Positions 59,237 to 64,000 of a stretch of DNA of 64,000 nt are shown here, one piece after another. Within the stretch, counting starts at the first letter, position 1, and each line of letters starts with the position of its first letter. The translations under genes were made by a program, and so were the position numbers. The notes under the pieces were generated by a model. That model was given only the letters and a program-made list of their open reading frames with translations, searched no databases and was not told the origin of the DNA. Origin of the DNA: JBBQFI01 sp038321775 (GTDB lineage Bacteria; Verrucomicrobiota; Verrucomicrobiia; Chthoniobacterales; UBA10450); contig JBBQFI010000001.1 of NCBI GenBank assembly GCA_038321775.1, positions 310,001 through 374,000 of the forward strand. Direction: 5' to 3'.

Positions 59237-60803
59237 ACCCCTCGAAAAGCGGATGCGGCTTGTTCGGCCGGCTTTGAAATTCCGGATGATACTGGCAGGC
59301 GAGGAAGTATGGATGATCGCGCAGTTCAATTAACTCGGCGAGCGTCCCATCCGGCGAAGTTCCTGAAATCGTGAATCCCTTTTCCTTCATGCGATCGCGG
59401 TACTTCATGTTGAACTCGTAGCGGTGTCGATGGCGTTCGAGCACCTCGTCGTTTCCGTAAATTTTTTCCGCGAGCGTTCCATGCGTAATTTTCGTCGGCC
59501 AGGTCCCGAGGCGCATGCTCGCGCCTTTGGTCTGCACTTCGCGCTGTTCTTCCAACAGCGAGATCACGGGCTCTGGCGCGTTTTTGTCGAACTCGGTGCT
59601 GTTGGCGTTATCAAGTCCGCAAACGTTGCGCGCGAACTCGATCGTTGCGACCTGCATGCCGAGACACAGGCCGAGATAAGGAACTTTATTTTCGCGCGCG
59701 AATCGTGCCGCGCGAATTTTTCCCTCGACGCCGCGTTCGCCAAATCCCCCAGGAATTAAAACGCCGGCAACATCTTTAAGCTGACCGTCGACGCCGTCGT
59801 CGAGCGATTCTGCATCGATCAACTTAAGATTAATTCCGCAATCCTGGCTGGCCGCAGCGTGGGTGAGAGATTCGTAGATGCTCTTATACGCGTCCTGCAG
59901 GTCGATGTATTTGCCTACGACCGCGATCTTGACTTGCTTCTTCGGACTGACGACGCGCTCCACAAACTTTCTCCAGTCCGTTAAGTCAGGCGGAACGGTT
60001 TGAATCTGCAGAAGCTCGCAGATGAGATCGTCGAGGTGCTCTTCGTGCAACATCAACGGCATTTCGTAGATCGTGTGCTTCACATCGCGCGCCTCGATCA
60101 CGGCTCGCGGAGAAACATTACAAAACATCGAAAGCTTTTGGCGCAGTTCCGCATCGAGAGCATGCTCAGTGCGACACAACAACACTTGCGGCTGCAAACC
60201 GATCTCGCGCAGCTTGGCGATGCTTTGTTGTGTTGGTTTCGTCTTCAGCTCACGCGCCGCTTTGATATAGGGAATGAGCGTGACGTGCATGTTGATCACG
60301 TTTTGTGGGCCGACTTCCAGGATAAATTGCCGGATGGCTTCGAGAAAAGGCAGGCCCTCGATATCGCCGGTCGTGCCGCCTATTTCCGTGATGACAACGT
60401 CGTATTTGCTCTCGTCGGAGAGTTCGCGGATGCGCGCCTTGATCTCGTCGGTGACGTGCGGAATCACCTGCACGGTTTTGCCGAGGTAATCGCCACGGCG
60501 TTCTTTTAGAATGACGCGTTCGTAAACCTGACCACTCGTTAGGTTGTTATTGCGCGAAAGAACGCAATTCGTGAAGCGCTCGTAGTGCCCGAGATCGAGG
60601 TCAGTCTCGGCGCCGTCATTGAGCACATATACTTCGCCGTGTTGGAACGGGTTCATCGTTCCGGGATCGACGTTGAGATACGGATCGAATTTTTGGAAGA
60701 CGACACGCAAGCCGCGTAGTTCTAAGAGCGTGCCCAGGGAAGCCGCGGCCAGACCTTTGCCTAACGAGCTAACGACACCGCCCGTGACGAAAATGTATTT
60801 CAT
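59205..60803 (-). CDS. pyrG: CTP synthase
   Basis: A 532-residue enzyme that aminates UTP to CTP. The synthase domain has FVTGGVVSSLGKGLAAASL and the glutaminase domain has LGLCLGMQVA with the catalytic Cys. The start overlaps the kdsB stop by ATGA, placing it in the LPS sugar operon; CTP is the co-substrate of KdsB, so the arrangement makes metabolic sense. The conserved SSLGKG motif is partly encoded by a 9-mer copy (60759). Confidence 0.96.
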   Translation of the reverse strand: MKYIFVTGGVVSSLGKGLAAASLGTLLELRGLRVVFQKFDPYLNVDPGTMNPFQHGEVYVLNDGAETDLDLGHYERFTNCVLSRNNNLTSGQVYERVILKERRGDYLGKTVQVIPHVTDEIKARIRELSDESKYDVVITEIGGTTGDIEGLPFLEAIRQFILEVGPQNVINMHVTLIPYIKAARELKTKPTQQSIAKLREIGLQPQVLLCRTEHALDAELRQKLSMFCNVSPRAVIEARDVKHTIYEMPLMLHEEHLDDLICELLQIQTVPPDLTDWRKFVERVVSPKKQVKIAVVGKYIDLQDAYKSIYESLTHAAASQDCGINLKLIDAESLDDGVDGQLKDVAGVLIPGGFGERGVEGKIRAARFARENKVPYLGLCLGMQVATIEFARNVCGLDNANSTEFDKNAPEPVISLLEEQREVQTKGASMRLGTWPTKITHGTLAEKIYGNDEVLERHRHRYEFNMKYRDRMKEKGFTISGTSPDGTLAELIELRDHPYFLACQYHPEFQSRPNKPHPLFEGFIQACLAHQS

Positions 60804-61555
60804 TTTCGGACACTCCTTCTCCCTGCGCGAGCCAGCATTTGCTCCAGCGCTTTTGCATCCTGTGGCGTATCTACGCCCGGCGATCCATGTTTCGTGACGA
60901 GCACATGAACAATTACACCATTTTCAAGTGCGCGCAATTGCTCGAGCTGCTCCGCTTTCTCCAAAGGAGACTGTTTCCAGCGCACAAAACGCAGCAGGAC
61001 GTCGCGTTGGAATCCGTAAATTCCCTGATGTCGCAAATAGCGCAGTGGATCTGTGGCGTCTTGAGAAAATGGAATTAGACTGCGCGAAAAATAAAGAGCA
61101 TTCCCGTCCGCATCGAGCACGACTTTGACCTGATGCGGGGATTGCGCATCGGCGGCATTTAAAAATGGATGCGCGGCTGTGATCATATCGCATTTGGGGT
61201 CGCGCCGAAGATGTTCGATCATGCGATTAATTAGCTGCGGCTCGACCAGCGGTTCATCGCCTTGGATATTAATAAAATACGCGGCCCTTTGCAGCTTCCG
61301 GGCGACTTCAGCAATGCGATCCGTGCCGCTGCCGTGCTTCGACGAGGTCAGCGCGACTTCAGCGCCCCAGTCAAAGGCTGCCTCTGCGATACGCATATCA
61401 TCGGTTGCAATAATAACTGCATCGAGGCTGCTTGAATGGCGAACGCGCTCCCACACATGTCGCAAAAGCGGCTTGCCAGCAATTAAATGCAATGGTTTCC
61501 CCGGAAAACGCGTTGAATTCCATCGAGCTGGAATAATGCCAACGGCTTCTTTCAT
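60800..61555 (-). CDS. kdsB: 3-deoxy-manno-octulosonate cytidylyltransferase
   Basis: A 251-residue enzyme that activates Kdo as CMP-Kdo for lipid A glycosylation. GIIPARWNSTRFPGKPL is the nucleotide-binding start, with QGDEPLVEP and GIYGFQRDVLLRF later. The frame is open to 61684, but the ATG at 61555 (ATGA overlap with gmhB) gives the normal N-terminus. ATGA overlaps at both ends place it in a tightly coupled operon. Confidence 0.94.
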   Translation of the reverse strand: MKEAVGIIPARWNSTRFPGKPLHLIAGKPLLRHVWERVRHSSSLDAVIIATDDMRIAEAAFDWGAEVALTSSKHGSGTDRIAEVARKLQRAAYFINIQGDEPLVEPQLINRMIEHLRRDPKCDMITAAHPFLNAADAQSPHQVKVVLDADGNALYFSRSLIPFSQDATDPLRYLRHQGIYGFQRDVLLRFVRWKQSPLEKAEQLEQLRALENGVIVHVLVTKHGSPGVDTPQDAKALEQMLARAGRRSVRK

Positions 61556-62097
61556 CGATGTTCTCGCAGAATCAAATCCGCGGCCTCGACGATGTTCTCT
61601 GCAAACAAATCCGACACACACTTTTGCGATGCGCCGTAGCCCGTTCGAACCAGCACTGTTCTCACGCCGGCATTCCGTCCGCACTCGATATCGATCGCTT
61701 TATCTCCGATAAAAAAGGAGCGGCCAAGATCCACATTATGATCGCGTGCTGCTTCCACGACCATTGCCGGTGATGGCTTTCGGCGAGATGACTCGCGTCC
61801 GGGCTCATCGGGACAAAAATAAGTGGCGTCGATTAAATGCGCACCGAGTTGGCGATTCAGTTCGTTTTCGACAGCGCGATATTGCGCTTCCGTGAAATAA
61901 CCCCGCCCGATCCCGCTTTGATTTGTGATGACGAAAATTTTGAAGCCAGCGTCTTTTAATTTACGCAGCGCATCGGAAACACCGTCGAAGATTTCGATCG
62001 CTTTGGGATCTGCGCAATATTCCACTTCACGCATGATCGTTCCGTCGCGATCGAGAAAAACCGCAGGGTGACGTGATTCAACCGGCGCTCGCGTCAT
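61552..62097 (-). CDS. gmhB: D-glycero-beta-D-manno-heptose 1,7-bisphosphate 7-phosphatase
   Basis: A 181-residue HAD phosphatase of LPS heptose synthesis. The nucleophile motif is VFLDRDGTIMRE, with ITNQSGIGRGYF and FFIGDKAIDIECGRNAG later. The zinc loop of GmhB is reduced here to CPDEPGRESS, with one cysteine visible where the family often has several. It overlaps the upstream kinase gene by 20 bp. Confidence 0.9.
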   Translation of the reverse strand: MTRAPVESRHPAVFLDRDGTIMREVEYCADPKAIEIFDGVSDALRKLKDAGFKIFVITNQSGIGRGYFTEAQYRAVENELNRQLGAHLIDATYFCPDEPGRESSRRKPSPAMVVEAARDHNVDLGRSFFIGDKAIDIECGRNAGVRTVLVRTGYGASQKCVSDLFAENIVEAADLILREHR

Positions 62098-63091
62098 TTT
62101 GAAAACTGCCGCGCAATTCTTCAGCGCTCACGGTCGCGGTTCCCAGTTTTCCCACCACAACCGCGCTGGCATGATTTGCAATTTCCGCCGCCTCGATCGG
62201 CGTTGCTCCGCAGGACAGTGCGAGGGTAAAAAGTGCGATCGCCGTATCGCCGGCGCCGGAGACGTCGAAAACCTGTTGGGCCTTTGTCGGAATATGATGG
62301 GGCGGGTTTCCTTTTTCGAAGAGCATCATTCCGTGCTCGCCCAGCGTTATCAGAAGCAATTTTGTTTCCCAACGTTCGAGCAAAAGCGCGCCCACTTTTT
62401 TTAGCGCTTCATCTTTGTCCGGCTCGTTAGGCGCGTCGGGGCAGGGGATACCAGCGGCGAGGAATGCTTCCGCGCGATTTGGTTTTACGACAGTTGTATT
62501 GCGCCATTCGAGCGGATGGTGCGGGTTGGGATCCGCTGCGATGATTTTCCCGGCACGATTTGCATCGACGCAAATTTGCCTAACGAGTTCCGCGCTAAGA
62601 AAACCTTTGCCGTAATCTTCGAAAATGATCGCGTCCACTTTCGGAAGGAGAGAGCGCAATTCCTTTAGAACGCGCGCCACTTGATCCGGCGTGGGAGCGC
62701 GCACTTCCTCGCGATCCACCCGCACGACCTGCTGATGCCCAGCAATTACGCGGGTTTTCACGATCGTTTGAAAACTCGCATCCTCGACCATGGCGCTGGT
62801 CTCGATATTTTGGTCGGCGAGCAGCTTGCGCAACCGCTGGCCACCGCGATCCGTGCCAATTATTCCGACCACCGCAGCTTGTGCCACAAAGTCGCGAAGA
62901 TTACGGGCGACGTTGGCAGCGCCGCCTGGAAAAAAGCTTTCGCTGGTTACCTGCACCACCGGTACGGGCGCTTCCGGCGAAATACGGCCCACTTTTCCCC
63001 AAACGAACTCGTCCAGCATGAGGTCGCCGATAACGACGATACGTTTGCCAGAAGCGTGGGAAAGGATCTCCTCGAGGCGAGCAGACTTCAT
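62078..63091 (-). CDS. rfaE1: D-glycero-beta-D-manno-heptose-7-phosphate kinase (HldE kinase domain)
   Basis: A 337-residue PfkB-type kinase. It has VVIGDLMLDEFVWGKVGRIS at the N-terminus, GGAANVARNL next and VSGAGDTAIALFTLAL at the active site. It lacks the C-terminal nucleotidyltransferase domain of full HldE, so the ADP-transfer step must be encoded elsewhere. It is first of the operon kinase-gmhB-kdsB-pyrG. Two 9-mer copies lie in it (62424, 62578). Confidence 0.92.
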   Translation of the reverse strand: MKSARLEEILSHASGKRIVVIGDLMLDEFVWGKVGRISPEAPVPVVQVTSESFFPGGAANVARNLRDFVAQAAVVGIIGTDRGGQRLRKLLADQNIETSAMVEDASFQTIVKTRVIAGHQQVVRVDREEVRAPTPDQVARVLKELRSLLPKVDAIIFEDYGKGFLSAELVRQICVDANRAGKIIAADPNPHHPLEWRNTTVVKPNRAEAFLAAGIPCPDAPNEPDKDEALKKVGALLLERWETKLLLITLGEHGMMLFEKGNPPHHIPTKAQQVFDVSGAGDTAIALFTLALSCGATPIEAAEIANHASAVVVGKLGTATVSAEELRGSFQNDASAG

Positions 63092-63256
63092 GGCAGGTCT
63101 GCAAGATGCTGCTTAGCTGGAGGGCTAAACAAAGAAATCGTGCGAAAAAAGAAAGTCAAAATCGTTGACGTGTCGGAATTTGTGCGCTTAGCAGTCTTGC
63201 TTAACGTTCACCACTTAGCCTGAATAAGAACGGGAAATCAACAATCTAAGGTGCCA

Positions 63257-64000
63257 ATGAATCTATTTGCTAAATCCAGCAGGGCGACCCTTGCCGCCTT
63301 GATCGGCTTTGGTTTGTCTGCGCAAGCCGCGGAAGCACCGAAGAAAATCGACGTCAAACAGCTCTCCAAAAAGGTAGAAGACGTCGTCGTGCCGCTTCCC
63401 AATGAAGTTTTTGGCGCGCTGAATAAACTGGGGAGCGTCAATTGGAAGGAATACGTCCGCAACGATAAAGGGAACAACTTTACGGAACGACCTCGTATCG
63501 CACTCCTGCTCGGCACTGTCATCGCGGATGGTTTCATTGCGGTGCAGGCAGAGGATGCGCCAACCGTGAAAGAGATTGGCCAGCGAGTCTTGAATTTATC
63601 GCGCGGGATAGGCGTCGGGAATTCCATTACCCCGCACGCCAAGGCAATCACGGACGCAGCCAACGAGCGCAAATGGGATCAGGTGCGCCTGGAGTTAGAT
63701 CGCACTCAAAATAGCGTTCAGCAGGCGATGAACGAGGTGCACGACCAAAAACTTTCGCAGCTCGTTAGCCTTGGCGGCTGGCTGCGGGGCACGGAAGTGT
63801 TGACGGCAGTAGTGAATAAACGCTTTTCTGCAGACGGTGCGGAACTTTTGCATCAACCGGACTTGCTCGCGTATTTCCAAGCCCGGCTCGAAGCCATGCC
63901 GGAATATAATATGAAGTTACTGCAGGACATTCAGGCTGCTCTGGTCGAAGTCCGGCCGTTGATTGACGGTAATGACAACGCAATTTCTCCCAACTCGGTC
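63257..64000 (+). CDS. Exported protein of unknown function, partial
   Basis: A reading frame open to the window edge, 248 codons seen. A signal peptide (MNLFAKSSRATLAALIGFGL, cleavage about AQAA) precedes a helical, soluble-looking domain with KQLSKKVEDVVVPLPNEVF, WKEYVRN and PRIALLLGTVIADGFIAV. I do not recognise the family. It is divergent from the heptose operon with a 165-bp spacer (63092-63256) in which I see no other gene. Confidence 0.78.
   Translation, partial: MNLFAKSSRATLAALIGFGLSAQAAEAPKKIDVKQLSKKVEDVVVPLPNEVFGALNKLGSVNWKEYVRNDKGNNFTERPRIALLLGTVIADGFIAVQAEDAPTVKEIGQRVLNLSRGIGVGNSITPHAKAITDAANERKWDQVRLELDRTQNSVQQAMNEVHDQKLSQLVSLGGWLRGTEVLTAVVNKRFSADGAELLHQPDLLAYFQARLEAMPEYNMKLLQDIQAALVEVRPLIDGNDNAISPNSV

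Larger units (their letters stand above)
3930..62586. repeat. Dispersed iterated 9-mer GCCTAACGA (28 exact copies)
   Basis: Exact copies reading GCCTAACGA on the plus strand start at 3930, 4277, 11859, 25166, 29822, 33067, 36672, 42138, 43429, 45353, 46401, 47054, 51013, 59155, 60759 and 62578. Copies on the minus strand (TCGTTAGGC on plus) start at 5075, 7982, 16938, 17568, 26111, 40975, 41659, 48323, 51837, 53886, 54142 and 62424. The tenth base is G 17 times, A 8 times, C 3 times and never T. A random 9-mer would be expected about 0.5 times on both strands. Counts were made by eye. Confidence 0.93.

Noticed and set aside
3930..62586. Reading the 9-mer as a polar chromosome-segregation or Chi-like site
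   Set aside because: The 16:12 strand split shows no polarity in this window, and copies also show no consistent orientation relative to genes.
1..64000. CRISPR arrays, rRNA genes, prophage structural genes, IS transposases, toxin-antitoxin or restriction systems
   Set aside because: I found none; no regularly spaced direct repeats of CRISPR type and no transposase or methylase-nuclease pairs are visible.

Overview
The window looks like chromosome of a Gram-negative soil bacterium, most likely Verrucomicrobiota (Chthoniobacterales/'Spartobacteria'-like). This is an inference. The signs are lipid A/Kdo/heptose genes, a pilM-N-O cluster resembling the one in Akkermansia, a complete moxR-DUF58-bat stress operon, a one-chain glycyl-tRNA synthetase, and a PafA/Dop-type enzyme in a cell that makes LPS. 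Base composition is moderately GC-rich and even. Apart from a broken integrase at the left edge I see no prophage, IS element, rRNA or CRISPR array.

Layout. 1-0.5 kb: a frameshifted tyrosine integrase remnant beside tRNA-Val(CAC). 0.6-6.3 kb: OsmC, GlyRS, small conserved proteins, glutamate racemase, and a split cell-wall amidase. 6.4-11.9 kb: valS, a methyltransferase, cstA. 11.9-16.1 kb: a type IV pilus assembly cluster (pilM, pilN, pilO and a pilP-like gene, minus strand) and a conserved 469-residue protein of unknown function. 16.2-24.5 kb: moxR, DUF58, DUF4381, batA, a batB/batC fusion, batD, batE, all minus strand. 24.6-31.3 kb: NUDIX protein, lipid A deacylase-like protein, pseudouridine synthase, accB-accC, thiE, a PfkB kinase. 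31.3-34.5 kb: repeats, a tRNA-Arg remnant, a secreted nuclease, tRNA-Arg(ACG), a glycosyltransferase, a pterin dehydratase. 34.5-39.5 kb: DUF5069, PafA/Dop homologue, and a pair of trypsin-like PDZ proteins, one apparently active and one without its catalytic residues. 39.6-41.6 kb: an ECF sigma factor operon with two Spy/CnrX-like metal or envelope sensors and two matching divergent promoters. 41.6-48.8 kb: ThpR, an MFS transporter, a hybrid histidine kinase, and a glycan gene set (ABC exporter, acyltransferase, glycosyltransferase). 48.9-56 kb: DedA, purB, and a MacAB-type efflux set. 56-63 kb: queG-aroK, purE-sua5, and an overlapping hldE-type kinase/gmhB/kdsB/pyrG operon that supplies heptose, Kdo and CTP for LPS. 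A periplasmic protein of unknown function runs off the right edge.

Two signals are not explained by ordinary annotation. First, the 9-mer GCCTAACGA (or its complement) occurs exactly 28 times by my reading, where about 0.5 is expected by chance. It lies on both strands, in five of the six possible reading frames, and five times over a TAA stop codon. It therefore appears to be kept for its DNA sequence, as an uptake signal or protein-binding site would be. Second, the ECF sigma operon and the divergent Spy-like gene share a duplicated promoter, TGTAACCGG-N15-GTCAT, which predicts the sigma factor's own recognition sequence. The intergenic spaces also hold at least six families of long inverted repeats.
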